Shown in pieces: positions 8,635 to 17,951 of a stretch of 50,033 bases of DNA. A program made the position numbers and the translations under genes. A model generated the notes under the pieces. That model saw only the letters and a program-made list of their open reading frames with translations. It did no database searches and was not told the origin of the DNA. Origin of the DNA: Granulicatella adiacens (GTDB lineage Bacteria > Bacillota > Bacilli > Lactobacillales > Aerococcaceae); assembly GCA_018364485.1 (NCBI GenBank), contig JAGZLX010000005.1, positions 1-50,033 of the forward strand, in the 5' to 3' direction. Each line of letters opens with the position of its first letter. Position 1 is the first letter of the stretch.

Positions 8635-9384
8635 ATGCAGCGATATAAACTCGTCATTCAATATGATGGTACGCCCTATGTTGGATTTCAAGTGCAAGAG
8701 AATGGCAATAGCATTCAAGCAGAACTGAATAAAGCGCTAAAGAAGATGTCAAAGGGTCAATACATTCCTGTCAGTGGGTCTGGCCGGACAGACTCTGGTG
8801 TTCATGCCAACGGTCAAGTGGTTCATATCGACTATCCAAAAGCCATCGAAGCAGCGTCTCTCATTCGTGCGATGAATAGTTTATTACCAACGTCGATTCG
8901 GATTGTTTCAGCAGAGGCAGTGTCGGAGGATTTCCATGCGCGCTATAGTGTGACTGGGAAACGATATATTTATAAAGTAACGACAGCTGCGATACAGAGC
9001 CCGTTCTTGCGCCAATATGAGCTGCATCACCCATTCAAGACGGATGTCGAACGCATCAATAAGGCGTTTGAAGCGGTGATTGGAGAGCACGACTTCACGA
9101 GTTTTTGTTCGACAAAAAGCGATAAAGAATCTAAGGTACGAGTGGTCACAAAAGCAGAAGTCGCTCGTTACGGCGATGAATTGATTTTCACGTTTGAAGG
9201 GAAAGGGTTCCTTTATAATATGGTTCGAATTCTTGTAGGAACGGCGCTTCAAATTGGAGATGGCTTACGCGAAGTGGAAGAGATGAAGCAAATTCTAGAA
9301 GCCATGGATCGCAATGCGGCAGGACCAACAGCGCCTGCTCATGGACTGTACTTAGATGAAGTGTTTTATAAGAATTTCGACTAG
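8635..9384 (+). CDS. truA: tRNA pseudouridine(38-40) synthase TruA
   Basis: Modifies uridines at positions 38-40 of the tRNA anticodon arm. The 249-residue product begins MQRYKLVIQYDGTPYVGFQ and contains the catalytic-aspartate motif GSGRTDSGVHA (near residue 48-58). The later block FLYNMVRILVG is also typical. The ATG at 8635 follows GAAGGGAAAAGG. In-frame codons upstream lie within the ecfT terminator and were rejected. The rplM-rpsI pair that commonly follows truA in Bacilli is not here. Confidence 0.96.
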   Translation: MQRYKLVIQYDGTPYVGFQVQENGNSIQAELNKALKKMSKGQYIPVSGSGRTDSGVHANGQVVHIDYPKAIEAASLIRAMNSLLPTSIRIVSAEAVSEDFHARYSVTGKRYIYKVTTAAIQSPFLRQYELHHPFKTDVERINKAFEAVIGEHDFTSFCSTKSDKESKVRVVTKAEVARYGDELIFTFEGKGFLYNMVRILVGTALQIGDGLREVEEMKQILEAMDRNAAGPTAPAHGLYLDEVFYKNFD

Positions 9385-9428
9385 AAATATGATAGGATGA
9401 AAGTAGTTATATTAAAAGGAGTGTCAAT

Positions 9429-10673
9429 ATGGTATTAAAAGATTTCGACAAAAACTTAGAAAAATACGCTAAATTATTAATCTCAACAGGGATTAACGTG
9501 CAACCAGGTCACACAGTGAATATTGTGATTGACGTAGACCAAGCACCTTTAGCTCGTTTATTAGTAAAAGAAGCTTACGCACACGGAGCAAGCGAAGTAA
9601 TCGTATCATGGGCTGACGATTTTGTAGGCCGTGAACGCTTATTACACGCTGCTGAAGACCGTATCACAAACGTTCCAGAATACCGTGTAGCAGAAATGAA
9701 CTACTTATTAGAGAAGAAAGCAAGCCGCTTAAACGTTCGTTCAGCAGATCCAGATGCATTCGCTGGTGTGTCAGCAGAACGTCTACAAAAATCAACAAAA
9801 GCATTAAGCCTTGCATTAAAACCATTGCGTACAGCAACACAAGCCAACAAAGTGAGCTGGACTGTAGCAGCGGCTGCTGGTAAAGAATGGGCGAAGAAAG
9901 TATTCCCTAATGCTGCAACTGAAGAAGAAGCAGTAGATTTATTATGGGATCAAATCTTCAAAACTTGCCGTGTTTATGCTGATGATCCAGTGGCAGCATG
10001 GAAAGAACACGAAGAAAAATTAGATGCGAAAGCTTCTATCTTAAACAAAGAACAATTCGTGAAATTACACTACACTGCACCAGGAACTGACTTAACCCTA
10101 GGAATGCCTAAAAACCATGTTTGGGAAAGTGCTGGAAGCTTGAACGCTCAAGGAGAACACTTCATCGCAAACATGCCAACAGAAGAAGTCTTCTCAGCTC
10201 CTGACTTCCGCGTAGCTGACGGATATGTATCAAGTACAAAACCATTAAGCTACAACGGAAACATTATCGAAGGCATCAAAGTGACTTTCAAAGACGGTCA
10301 AATCACAGAAGTATCTGCTGAAAAAGGCGACCAAGTAATGAAAGACTTAGTATTCGAAAACAATGGTGCTCGTGGATTAGGTGAAGTTGCGTTAGTAAGC
10401 GACCCATCACCAATCTCACAATCAGGCATTACATTCTTCAACACATTATTTGATGAAAATGCATCAAACCACTTAGCAATCGGTTCTGCTTATGCAACAA
10501 GTGTTAAAGGTGGAGAAAACTTCGAAACTGAAGAAGAATTAAGAGAAGCTGGATTAAACCGTGCTGATGTTCACGTGGACTTCATGATCGGTGGACCAGA
10601 AATGAACGTGGATGGTATCCGTGAAGACGGTACTGTTGTTCCAATCTTCCGTAACGGAGACTGGGCTATCTAA
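9429..10673 (+). CDS. pepS: Aminopeptidase, M29 family (PepS/AmpS type)
   Basis: This 414-residue cytoplasmic metallo-aminopeptidase releases N-terminal amino acids from peptides in lactic acid bacteria. It begins MVLKDFDKNLEKYAKLLIST. The family's metal-ligand region is visible: GLGEVALV, NHLAIGSAYATSV and H382-V-D384-FMIGG. Length and sequence fit PepS. The ATG follows AAAGGAG by 7 bases. It is a single-gene unit ending in a strong terminator. Confidence 0.92.
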   Translation: MVLKDFDKNLEKYAKLLISTGINVQPGHTVNIVIDVDQAPLARLLVKEAYAHGASEVIVSWADDFVGRERLLHAAEDRITNVPEYRVAEMNYLLEKKASRLNVRSADPDAFAGVSAERLQKSTKALSLALKPLRTATQANKVSWTVAAAAGKEWAKKVFPNAATEEEAVDLLWDQIFKTCRVYADDPVAAWKEHEEKLDAKASILNKEQFVKLHYTAPGTDLTLGMPKNHVWESAGSLNAQGEHFIANMPTEEVFSAPDFRVADGYVSSTKPLSYNGNIIEGIKVTFKDGQITEVSAEKGDQVMKDLVFENNGARGLGEVALVSDPSPISQSGITFFNTLFDENASNHLAIGSAYATSVKGGENFETEEELREAGLNRADVHVDFMIGGPEMNVDGIREDGTVVPIFRNGDWAI

Positions 10674-10691
10674 TTTAATAGATTAAACAGT

Positions 10692-10730
10692 AAAAGGAAT
10701 GAACTTTGAAAGAAGTTCATTCCTTTTTTT
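10692..10730 (+). terminator. Intrinsic terminator after pepS
   Basis: AAAAGGAATGAACTT (10692-10706) pairs with AAGTTCATTCCTTTT (10713-10727), followed by further Ts. The A-run on the 5' side means it could also act on the opposite strand, where the LysR gene converges on it. Confidence 0.9.
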
Positions 10731-10819
10731 GTTTTGTTATAAGAAAAATTAATACATCTATAAGAAAAATCAATTGGTAATATTTTCACAAGGAGGGTAC
10801 AATAAAAACAGAAGAATCC

Positions 10820-11707
10820 TTATAAAGTTCGTAATAATTCAATGAGTTCTAAGATGTTTTGCGAATATGTTTCGTTTGGACGATAGGCAACGCCGATTGG
10901 GAAGAATCCATTTTTATCGATGAGGGGAATCCATACGAGTTCATCATCTGAATAAAATTCTTTATATTCCAGTGCCATGATGCAAACGGAGTTAAAGGTG
11001 GCAAGACTGGCGAGTAGTACTTCCCAGTTGTCGTCTACGTAAACGATATTCGGTTCAAAGCCAAAATGTCTAGAGCGTTGGTGTAATAATTTCCCAAGCA
11101 TAAAGTGTTCGGATAAGGTGCTAAAACGTTCCTCCTTCAAATCTTCAAAGGTGACAGCGTCTCTCGAAGCTAGGGGATGACCTTTAGGCACGACAAGACT
11201 CGCTTGATAACCAGCGAAATGTTGTTGGAACGGTTCAATCACAATATCGGATTCAATCTTTGGAAAAGAGAGAACACCAAGGTCGATTTCTTCATTCACT
11301 AGTGCAGTTTGAAGCTCACGCGATCCACCTTGCACCATCGTTAAGTGAATCGAAGGATGCGACATCATAAAACGCGAGAACTCAGGCATTAATTTGATCG
11401 CAAAAAGTGTCGGTAGCCCAATTCGAATTGTTTCTTTTTGAGGTTGATTGAGCTCATGAATTTGAGCCACAGTCCCTTCCATTAGAGAAATGATTTTCTT
11501 ACCATTATCGTACAAGAGCTGTCCAGCTTCAGTCAGTCGAATACTATTGTTAGTTTGCTGAATAAAAAGCGGAGTATGTAATTCGGATTCTAATTTTTTA
11601 ATGGTTTGCGAAAGGGTTGGTTGCGTAATGAATAAACTACGAGCGGCATTCGAATATCCGCCATGGTCAACGATACTTATAAAGTAGTGAAGGTGTTTAA
11701 TATCCAT
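10820..11707 (-). CDS. LysR-family transcriptional regulator
   Basis: This 295-residue protein has an N-terminal winged helix-turn-helix beginning MDIKHLHYFISIVDHGGYSN and containing AARSLFITQPTLSQTIKKLE. An effector-binding domain of about 200 residues follows. It is read away from the PanE-like gene, with 101 bp between the two starts. That gap contains a dyad typical of LysR binding, so it probably controls the divergent reductase/transporter pair and itself. The inducer cannot be read from the sequence. Confidence 0.9.
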   Translation of the reverse strand: MDIKHLHYFISIVDHGGYSNAARSLFITQPTLSQTIKKLESELHTPLFIQQTNNSIRLTEAGQLLYDNGKKIISLMEGTVAQIHELNQPQKETIRIGLPTLFAIKLMPEFSRFMMSHPSIHLTMVQGGSRELQTALVNEEIDLGVLSFPKIESDIVIEPFQQHFAGYQASLVVPKGHPLASRDAVTFEDLKEERFSTLSEHFMLGKLLHQRSRHFGFEPNIVYVDDNWEVLLASLATFNSVCIMALEYKEFYSDDELVWIPLIDKNGFFPIGVAYRPNETYSQNILELIELLRTL

Positions 11708-11734
11708 TGGGCATCTCCTATTCTTTTAAGTGAA

Positions 11735-11757
11735 TTGTTACACAATAATTGTAACAA
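11735..11757. promoter_or_regulatory. Likely LysR operator in the divergent intergenic region
   Basis: TTGTTAC (11735-11741) and GTAACAA (11751-11757) form a perfect inverted repeat with a 9-bp spacer. It fits the T-N11-A style dyad of LysR regulators and lies 28 bp from the LysR start and 52 bp from the reductase start. The assignment to the adjacent regulator is inference from position. Confidence 0.6.
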
Positions 11758-11808
11758 AGAATAAAGATGGAAACAATAAGCTTTTTAAAACATAAAGGAG
11801 GAATTAAG

Positions 11809-12756
11809 ATGAAAATTACAATCGCAGGTGCCGGTGCTATGGGAAGTCGCTTTGGACTAATGCTCCATCAAGCGGGGCATGAAGTACTTTTGGTAGATGG
11901 TTGGAAAGATCATGTGGAAGCCATCCAAAAAGACGGACTCAAGGCTAACTTTAACGGGGAAGAAGTTGTGGTGAAGTTGCCAGCGGTACTTCAAAGTGAA
12001 GTCACTGAAGAGATGACGAGTGACCTAATTATTTTATTTACAAAAGCAATGCAATTAGAAGGTATGCTAACAGACTTGAAACCAGTCATTCATGATGAAA
12101 CAAGAGTGCTATGCTTACTCAATGGTATTGGACACGAAGAAGTGATTGAACAGTTTGTTCCAAAAGAAGATATCTTTATTGGGAACACGATGTGGACGGC
12201 TGGAATGGAAGGCCCTGGTCGCGTGAAACTCTTCGGTAGCGGAACGGTAGCCTTGAAGAACTTGGTAGATACACCAGAGGCACAAGCCAATGCCAAAGAA
12301 ATTGTTGAGGTGTTGAACAGCGGGGGATTAAATGCGTCTTACTCTGAGAATATTCTATTCGCCATTTATAAGAAAGCATGTGTGAATGGAACCATGAACG
12401 GACTGTGCACTATCTTGATGAGCAACATGTATGAATTTGGCTCTACGACGCCTGCTCATATGATTGTTGAAAATATTGTGAAAGAATTTTCAGAAGTTGC
12501 AAAAAATGAAAACATTCTGTTAAATGTTTCAGAAATTGTAGATTTCATCGAAACAAATTGTTATAATCGTGAAACAATTGGGCTTCATCACCCATCGATG
12601 TATCAAGACTTAAATGAAAATAATCGTTTAACAGAAATCGACTACATCAACGGAGCGGTAGTGCGTAAAGGACAAAAATATGGCGTTCCAACACCATATT
12701 GTGAGTTTTTAACAGCATTGGTTCATTGTAAAGAACAAATTCTTGGAGCTAAATAG
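11809..12756 (+). CDS. Ketopantoate reductase family protein (PanE/ApbA)
   Basis: This 315-residue NADPH-dependent 2-oxoacid reductase of the 2-dehydropantoate 2-reductase family begins MKITIAGAGAMGSRFGLMLH, a Rossmann GxGxxG motif. The C-terminal helical domain has the family's YKKACVNGTMNGLCTI segment with the conserved lysine and asparagine. The ATG at 11809 follows AAAGGAGG. The substrate could be ketopantoate or another branched 2-oxoacid. No panB, panC or panD is present. Adjacency to an EIIC-like transporter suggests an imported substrate, which is inference. Confidence 0.85.
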   Translation: MKITIAGAGAMGSRFGLMLHQAGHEVLLVDGWKDHVEAIQKDGLKANFNGEEVVVKLPAVLQSEVTEEMTSDLIILFTKAMQLEGMLTDLKPVIHDETRVLCLLNGIGHEEVIEQFVPKEDIFIGNTMWTAGMEGPGRVKLFGSGTVALKNLVDTPEAQANAKEIVEVLNSGGLNASYSENILFAIYKKACVNGTMNGLCTILMSNMYEFGSTTPAHMIVENIVKEFSEVAKNENILLNVSEIVDFIETNCYNRETIGLHHPSMYQDLNENNRLTEIDYINGAVVRKGQKYGVPTPYCEFLTALVHCKEQILGAK

Positions 12757-12780
12757 CTCAGATTAGAGGGGGACAAAACT

Positions 12781-13830
12781 ATGGAAGCACAAGCAAAACA
12801 AAAAATGACGGCTTCAGTTTTTATCAATAAAATCTTAGCAGGGACAGCCTTAGGGGTTATTGTCGGACTGATTCCAAATGCCGTTCTTTCAGCAATTTTA
12901 AAACATTTTAGTCAATATCCAATCGCAGTAACCATTACGCAAATCGCGGTTATTTTCCAATTAGCAACTCCACTTATTATCGGGGGCTTAATTGCATTAC
13001 AATTCGGATTTAAACCAATGCCGATGATGGTTGTTGCAGGGGCCTGCTTCGTAGCCAGTGGGGTAGTGACGTATAATGCAGAACTTCAAAAATATGTCGG
13101 TGCTGGAACAGGGGACTTGATTAATACAATGGTCACTGCTGGTATCGCTGTGGGAATGTTAATGCTGATCAAAGATAAATTTGGTTCAACTGCCGTTGTT
13201 GCAATGCCAATCGTCGTTGGGGTGGGATCTGCATTTATCGGATTATTACTATTACCATACGTTAAAATGATTACAGCAGCCATTGGTCAAGTCATCAACG
13301 AGTTCACAACATTACAACCAATCTTGATGTCAATCTTAATCTGCTGCTCATTCGCAACATTAATCATTTCGCCAATCTCAACTGTAGCGATTGGTTTAGC
13401 AATTCAATTAAACGGTGTATCTGCCGGGGCCGCTGCTATGGGGGTTGCTGCAACAGCCGTAGCATTAGTGGTTCACTCATGGAAAGTCAATAAATCAGGG
13501 GTAACATTAGCCATCGCTCTAGGGGCAATGAAATTAATGATGCCTAACTTATTCAAATATCCAGTAATCTTGATTCCATGTTTATCAACAGCGATTCTTT
13601 CAGCGATTCCAGTAGCGCTATTCTCAGTAAGTGGTACTCCACAATCTGCAGGGTTCGGTATCGTAGGATTGGTAGGACCGTTAGCTTCTATCGATGCTGG
13701 ATTGAATGTTGCCTTAGCAGCTATTTTATGGTTCGTTGTTCCAATTGCAGCAGCGATTGCAAGCAAAATTTTATTTGAAAATGTATTAAAATTATACGAT
13801 TCTTCAGTAGTATTCAAATTCCAAGAGTAA
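12781..13830 (+). CDS. EIIC-like membrane transporter (PTS_EIIC_2 family)
   Basis: This 349-residue, very hydrophobic protein has about ten predicted membrane segments and several glycine-rich loops. I recognise it as the family annotated 'PTS sugar transporter subunit IIC', whose members often stand without EIIA or EIIB partners, as here. The gene lies 24 bp downstream of the PanE-like reductase with a GAGGGGGA site, so the two form an operon. Real phosphotransferase activity is doubtful without partner domains. The substrate is unknown. Confidence 0.72.
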   Translation: MEAQAKQKMTASVFINKILAGTALGVIVGLIPNAVLSAILKHFSQYPIAVTITQIAVIFQLATPLIIGGLIALQFGFKPMPMMVVAGACFVASGVVTYNAELQKYVGAGTGDLINTMVTAGIAVGMLMLIKDKFGSTAVVAMPIVVGVGSAFIGLLLLPYVKMITAAIGQVINEFTTLQPILMSILICCSFATLIISPISTVAIGLAIQLNGVSAGAAAMGVAATAVALVVHSWKVNKSGVTLAIALGAMKLMMPNLFKYPVILIPCLSTAILSAIPVALFSVSGTPQSAGFGIVGLVGPLASIDAGLNVALAAILWFVVPIAAAIASKILFENVLKLYDSSVVFKFQE

Positions 13831-13848
13831 TCAATGTAATTCCTATCG

Positions 13849-13882
13849 ACTCCTTCATGCATTTGCATGGAGGAGTTTATTT
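13849..13882 (+). terminator. Intrinsic terminator after the EIIC-like gene
   Basis: ACTCCTTCATGCA (13849-13861) pairs with TGCATGGAGGAGT (13864-13876) with one G-U pair. TTATTTTTATTTT follows. Confidence 0.85.
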
Positions 13883-13902
13883 TTATTTTCGCTAGAAGAT
13901 GG

Positions 13903-13908
13903 TACAAT
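13903..13908 (+). promoter_or_regulatory. -10 element before the second LysR gene
   Basis: TACAAT preceded by TGG gives an extended -10 (TGnTACAAT) 26 bp before the start codon. No convincing -35 is visible. Confidence 0.45.
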
Positions 13909-13933
13909 AAGCGTAATAGAAGGGAGTGGTCGG

Positions 13934-14866
13934 ATGAGAATTCAACAATTAATTTATTTTGAGAAGATCGTTGAAAAAGGCTCCATGAATGAAGCCGCAA
14001 AAGACTTATATGTCAGCCAACCAAGTTTATCAAAGGCCATTCGTGAGTTGGAATTAGAAATGGATATTACCCTCTTTCAACGGGGGAATACCGGAATTAC
14101 ATTGACGGGAGAAGGGCGTGAGTTTCTTGTCTATGCTCGCCAAGTGTTAGACCAAGTCAATTTGATGGAAGAGAAATATAAACGACAAACAAAACGGAAA
14201 CGGACATTCTCCGTATCCGCGCAACACTATGCGTTTGTGGTGCATGCCTTCGTTGATTTTATTCAAAAGGAAGCAGGAGACGAATATCAATTCACGCTTC
14301 GTGAAACAGAAACACAAAACATTTTAGAAGACATCACGAACTATAAGAGTGAGATTGGTGTCTTGTATTTGAATGATTTCAACCGCAAAGTCATGGAAAA
14401 ATTATTCAAAGAAAAGAACTTAGTATTCACGCCACTCTTTACAGCGAAACCACACGTGTTCTTAAGCACACAAAATCCACTTGCAGAAAAAGAGAGCATT
14501 ACTCTAGAAGAACTAGAAGATTACCCTTATTTGTCATATGAGCAAGGGGAAGAAAACTCATTCTACTTCTCAGAGGAAATCCTCAGCACGATGGAGCATA
14601 AGAAGAGTATTAAAGTTAGTGACCGTGCGACCATCTTTAACCTAATGATTGGTCTAAATGGATACACCATCAGTTCAGGGATTATTAGTAGTAAGCTAAA
14701 TGATGATAAGATTGTTGCGGTGCCGCTGGACGTAGAAGATACAATGGAACTCGGAATCCTGCAACACGATCAACGCAAATTATCCAAAGAAGCAGGGCGA
14801 TTCTTGCATATGCTGAAAACACATATTCAGGAATACGGCTTCGAAGTTCAAAATCTTGATTTTTAG
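13934..14866 (+). CDS. LysR-family transcriptional regulator
   Basis: This 310-residue regulator begins MRIQQLIYFEKIVEKGSMNE and has a helix-turn-helix with AAKDLYVSQPSLSKAIRELE. The effector domain is more acidic than that of the first LysR gene. It has its own extended -10 and lies between a terminator and the phosphoglucomutase gene. Its target is unclear: it may act on the preceding transporter operon or elsewhere. The ATG follows GAAGGGAG. Confidence 0.9.
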   Translation: MRIQQLIYFEKIVEKGSMNEAAKDLYVSQPSLSKAIRELELEMDITLFQRGNTGITLTGEGREFLVYARQVLDQVNLMEEKYKRQTKRKRTFSVSAQHYAFVVHAFVDFIQKEAGDEYQFTLRETETQNILEDITNYKSEIGVLYLNDFNRKVMEKLFKEKNLVFTPLFTAKPHVFLSTQNPLAEKESITLEELEDYPYLSYEQGEENSFYFSEEILSTMEHKKSIKVSDRATIFNLMIGLNGYTISSGIISSKLNDDKIVAVPLDVEDTMELGILQHDQRKLSKEAGRFLHMLKTHIQEYGFEVQNLDF

Positions 14867-14947
14867 TTCACAAAGAAGTTGAAACTATTCGGAAAATCAG
14901 GGATAATAAAAGAACGTAAGAAATGATTACTCAGTAGAAGGAGACGA

Positions 14948-16666
14948 ATGCAAATGAGTTGGAAAGAAACAGCAAAATTATGGGAATCTTTTGAGGCACT
15001 TGAAGAAGGATTAAAAGTGCAATTACAATCAATGGATGACACACAAAAAGAGGAAGCCTTCTATACACCATTAGAGTTTGGTACTGCGGGAATGCGTGGA
15101 ATTGTGGGACCTGGGATTAATCGAATGAACACTTACACAGTGCGTCAGGCAACAGAAGGATTATCACGCTTAATTGAAAGTTACGGGGAAGAAGCGAAAA
15201 AACGTGGGGTAGCGATTGCTTACGACTCACGTCATTTTTCACCAGAATTCGCAATGGAGTCTGCACGTACTTTAGCAACTCATGGGATTGCTTCGTATGT
15301 ATTTGAAAGCTTACGTCCAACACCAGAATTATCATTTGCAGTACGTCACTTGCATACATTTGCCGGAATTATGATTACAGCTAGTCATAACCCAGCAGCT
15401 TACAACGGATATAAAGTATACGGTGAAGACGGCGGTCAAATGCCTCCAAAAGATGCGGATGCTTTAACAGCATATGTGCGCCAAGTGGCTAATCCGCTTG
15501 AACTTAAAGTGTTAGATGATGAAGCTTTAGAAGCATCAGGACTTGTAACGATTATCGGAAAAGACGTCGATGATGCGTACTTGAAAGAAATCAAAACTGT
15601 CTCTGTGAATCCAAAACTTCTTAGCGATGTGGAAGGATTATCAGTGGTTTATACACCATTACACGGTACAGGTTTAATGCTTGTTGAAAAAGCATTAGAA
15701 CAAGCAAACTTCAAAGGCTTGCACGTTGTTGAAGAACAAGCAAAGCCAGATGGAGATTTCTCAACAGTTAAATCTCCAAACCCTGAAGAAGCGGGCGCAT
15801 TTGAATATGCAGTAGAATTAGGGAAAAAAGTGGGTGCTGATGTATTATTAGCGACTGACCCGGATGCAGACCGTATGGGTGCAGCCGTACGCTTGCCAGA
15901 TGGAAGCTACCAAGTGATTACAGGAAACCAAATCGCGGCTATCTTAGTTGATTACTTATTATACGCTCACCAACAAGCAGGAACTCTTCCAAGTAATGCG
16001 CTTGTCGTGAAATCAATCGTAAGTAGCGAACTTCCAACAGCAGTTGCTAAGAGTTATGGCGCTGAAATGATGAATGTATTAACAGGATTCAAATTCATCG
16101 CAGAACAAATCCAACATGACGAAGAAACAGGAGAGCATACGTTCATGTTCGGTTTCGAAGAAAGTTATGGCTACCTTGTGAAATCATTCGTCCGTGATAA
16201 AGATGCCGTACAAGCAGTGTTATTACTCACAGAAGTAGCAGCACGCTTCAAGAACGAAGGCAAAACTTTATATGACGGTCTTCAAGCGTTATACGCAAAA
16301 CACGGGTACTTCTTAGAGAAAACAATTTCTGTTACAGTAGCTGGTTTAGAAGGTCCACAAAAGATTAAAGCATTGTTAGATGGCTTACGTTCTTCAGTTC
16401 CAACAAGCTTTGGAGGATTGAAAGTAGCTCTAGCGCAAGACTTCGCGGTGAATGAGCAAAAAGATGCGAACGGTGTCGTTTCTGAAATCGGACTTCCAAC
16501 TTCAAATGTATTGAAATATATTTTAGAAGATGGATCTTGGATTGCAGTTCGCCCAAGTGGTACAGAACCAAAAATTAAGTTCTACATTGGTGCAAAAGCA
16601 AATAGTGAAGAAGCTGCAAAAGAAAAAGTAGCTGCCTTACAAGCCGACTTAGAAAAATTACAATAA
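14948..16666 (+). CDS. pgcA: Phospho-sugar mutase (phosphoglucomutase)
   Basis: Interconverts glucose 1- and 6-phosphate, linking glycolysis to cell-envelope sugar nucleotides. The 572 residues contain the phosphoserine motif ITASHNP (near residue 142), the metal loop TDPDADR, the sugar-binding GFEESYGY and the phosphate-binding RPSGTEPKIKFY near the C-terminus, all four in the normal order. A second ATG six bases downstream (14954) is equally possible. The single-gene unit ends in a strong terminator. Confidence 0.93.
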   Translation: MQMSWKETAKLWESFEALEEGLKVQLQSMDDTQKEEAFYTPLEFGTAGMRGIVGPGINRMNTYTVRQATEGLSRLIESYGEEAKKRGVAIAYDSRHFSPEFAMESARTLATHGIASYVFESLRPTPELSFAVRHLHTFAGIMITASHNPAAYNGYKVYGEDGGQMPPKDADALTAYVRQVANPLELKVLDDEALEASGLVTIIGKDVDDAYLKEIKTVSVNPKLLSDVEGLSVVYTPLHGTGLMLVEKALEQANFKGLHVVEEQAKPDGDFSTVKSPNPEEAGAFEYAVELGKKVGADVLLATDPDADRMGAAVRLPDGSYQVITGNQIAAILVDYLLYAHQQAGTLPSNALVVKSIVSSELPTAVAKSYGAEMMNVLTGFKFIAEQIQHDEETGEHTFMFGFEESYGYLVKSFVRDKDAVQAVLLLTEVAARFKNEGKTLYDGLQALYAKHGYFLEKTISVTVAGLEGPQKIKALLDGLRSSVPTSFGGLKVALAQDFAVNEQKDANGVVSEIGLPTSNVLKYILEDGSWIAVRPSGTEPKIKFYIGAKANSEEAAKEKVAALQADLEKLQ

Positions 16667-16678
16667 TCAATGAAGCAA

Positions 16679-16708
16679 GCACTCTCACGATGGTGAGGGT
16701 GCTTTTTT
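16679..16708 (+). terminator. Intrinsic terminator after phosphoglucomutase
   Basis: GCACTCTCAC (16679-16688) pairs with GTGAGGGTGC (16693-16702) with one G-U pair, then six Ts. Confidence 0.92.
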
Positions 16709-16740
16709 CCTTGCTATCATTAGGATTTTCGGAAAATTGT

Positions 16741-16768
16741 TTTGAAGGTCAAAGGATTATGGTATAAT
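16741..16768 (+). promoter_or_regulatory. Promoter of the lipoprotein gene
   Basis: TATAAT at 16763-16768 is preceded by TGG (extended -10). A weak TTTGAA at 16741-16746 lies 16 bp upstream. Confidence 0.6.
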
Positions 16769-16820
16769 GATTCCAAGTTATCGTGAAAATATTCTTTATA
16801 AGAGTTGAGAGGAGTCCTTT

Positions 16821-17789
16821 ATGAAAAAAGAAACGAAACGATTTTTAGCAGGGAGTGTGGCCGTTCTATCACTAGTAGTAGCGGGATGTTCTCAGTCTAC
16901 ATCAACATCAGACTCAGCAAAGGAAACGACGCAAGCAGCGGCTTATCATAAAGAAGATGTGACAGGGCCAGCCGCAAGTTTCGACTGGAATGCCAAAGTA
17001 GGGCCAGTCTCGCATGAGAAAACATATGTGGAAACGAACAGCGGAAAATCCTTTACAACAACGCTTGATGGCGTGGTAAAAGCGCAAGAAGCTTTAGCTG
17101 AAAAGAAAAAAGAGATTACAGATACAAAAGTGCAAAAAGCATTAGAAATTGTGGATGCGGTATTTGTAAACCAAGAAAACTTTGACGTACTGGTTAAAGC
17201 AGCAGGGGCAACAAACCAAGAAGAGTTTTTTGACAAAATGTGGAATGAATACTTGGTTCCATTACTGACTAAAAGAGATTCTAGTTTCTCAAATGACACA
17301 ACTTTTGAATATGAAGGGGTCAACTATCCTATTAAAGTGTATGCGCCAATGTTCTTTAAGGTGAATACGAATGCCCTAGGGAAAGCGGGAGCCTATACAT
17401 TAGAGGATACAAAAGTTGAAGGCGATATGGTGTACTTGAAATTCAAAGCTCCATCAGTCGACACGTATCAGTATGAAGTGAAAGCTTCGTATCACACGGA
17501 TACGCAGAAGTTCTTCCTAGGATTAGTCGAAGAACATGAAAAAGTTGCGCAATCAGATTTTGCAAAAGCAATGGATATTCGCTTTGTGTATCGACTAGCG
17601 GCGTTAGATTTTAAAGCAGATAGGAATGTGGATTTAGAAGGAATGGACTATTTGGATCGTAACCAACATGTCATCGCGATTAAAGTAGACGACAATGGCA
17701 ATGCGACAATTGACCAAACAAATATCGCAAACCTCCTTCAAATCGATATGAAACCCGCTCACGAAGCGAATAAAGTGAAATTTCAATAA
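16821..17789 (+). CDS. Uncharacterised lipoprotein
   Basis: This is a 322-residue secreted lipoprotein. Residues 1-22 form a signal peptide with the lipobox VVAGC, so the mature protein would be anchored on the outer face of the membrane through Cys23. A Ser/Thr-rich linker follows, then a lysine- and glutamate-rich, mixed alpha/beta region with no domain I recognise. It is a single-gene unit with its own promoter and terminator, and neighbours give no functional clue. Extracellular localisation is well supported; function is unknown. Confidence 0.85.
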   Translation: MKKETKRFLAGSVAVLSLVVAGCSQSTSTSDSAKETTQAAAYHKEDVTGPAASFDWNAKVGPVSHEKTYVETNSGKSFTTTLDGVVKAQEALAEKKKEITDTKVQKALEIVDAVFVNQENFDVLVKAAGATNQEEFFDKMWNEYLVPLLTKRDSSFSNDTTFEYEGVNYPIKVYAPMFFKVNTNALGKAGAYTLEDTKVEGDMVYLKFKAPSVDTYQYEVKASYHTDTQKFFLGLVEEHEKVAQSDFAKAMDIRFVYRLAALDFKADRNVDLEGMDYLDRNQHVIAIKVDDNGNATIDQTNIANLLQIDMKPAHEANKVKFQ

Positions 17790-17802
17790 ATTAAATGAAA
17801 AG

Positions 17803-17835
17803 GCCGGTAATGCTTATATAGTGTTACCGGTTTTT
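17803..17835 (+). terminator. Intrinsic terminator after the lipoprotein gene
   Basis: CCGGTAA (17804-17810) pairs with TTACCGG (17824-17830), followed by five Ts. The 13-nt loop is rather long. Confidence 0.8.
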
Positions 17836-17886
17836 GGTTTGTCTAAACGGTAAAAAATAAATGATGTTCCAGTCGGACTTGCATGG

Positions 17887-17892
17887 TATAAT
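17887..17892 (+). promoter_or_regulatory. -10 element before rhaD
   Basis: TATAAT preceded by TGG forms an extended -10, 59 bp upstream of the rhaD start. The -35 region is poor. Confidence 0.5.
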
Positions 17893-17951
17893 GAAGTCAA
17901 ACTAACAAAAGATCAAGTTTTATCACAAAGAAATTAAGGGAGAACTGAAAA

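Noticed and set aside
13473..14000. 175-codon minus-strand frame across the terminator before the second LysR gene
   Set aside because: It spans two real genes and a terminator on the other strand. It is a shadow of coding periodicity.
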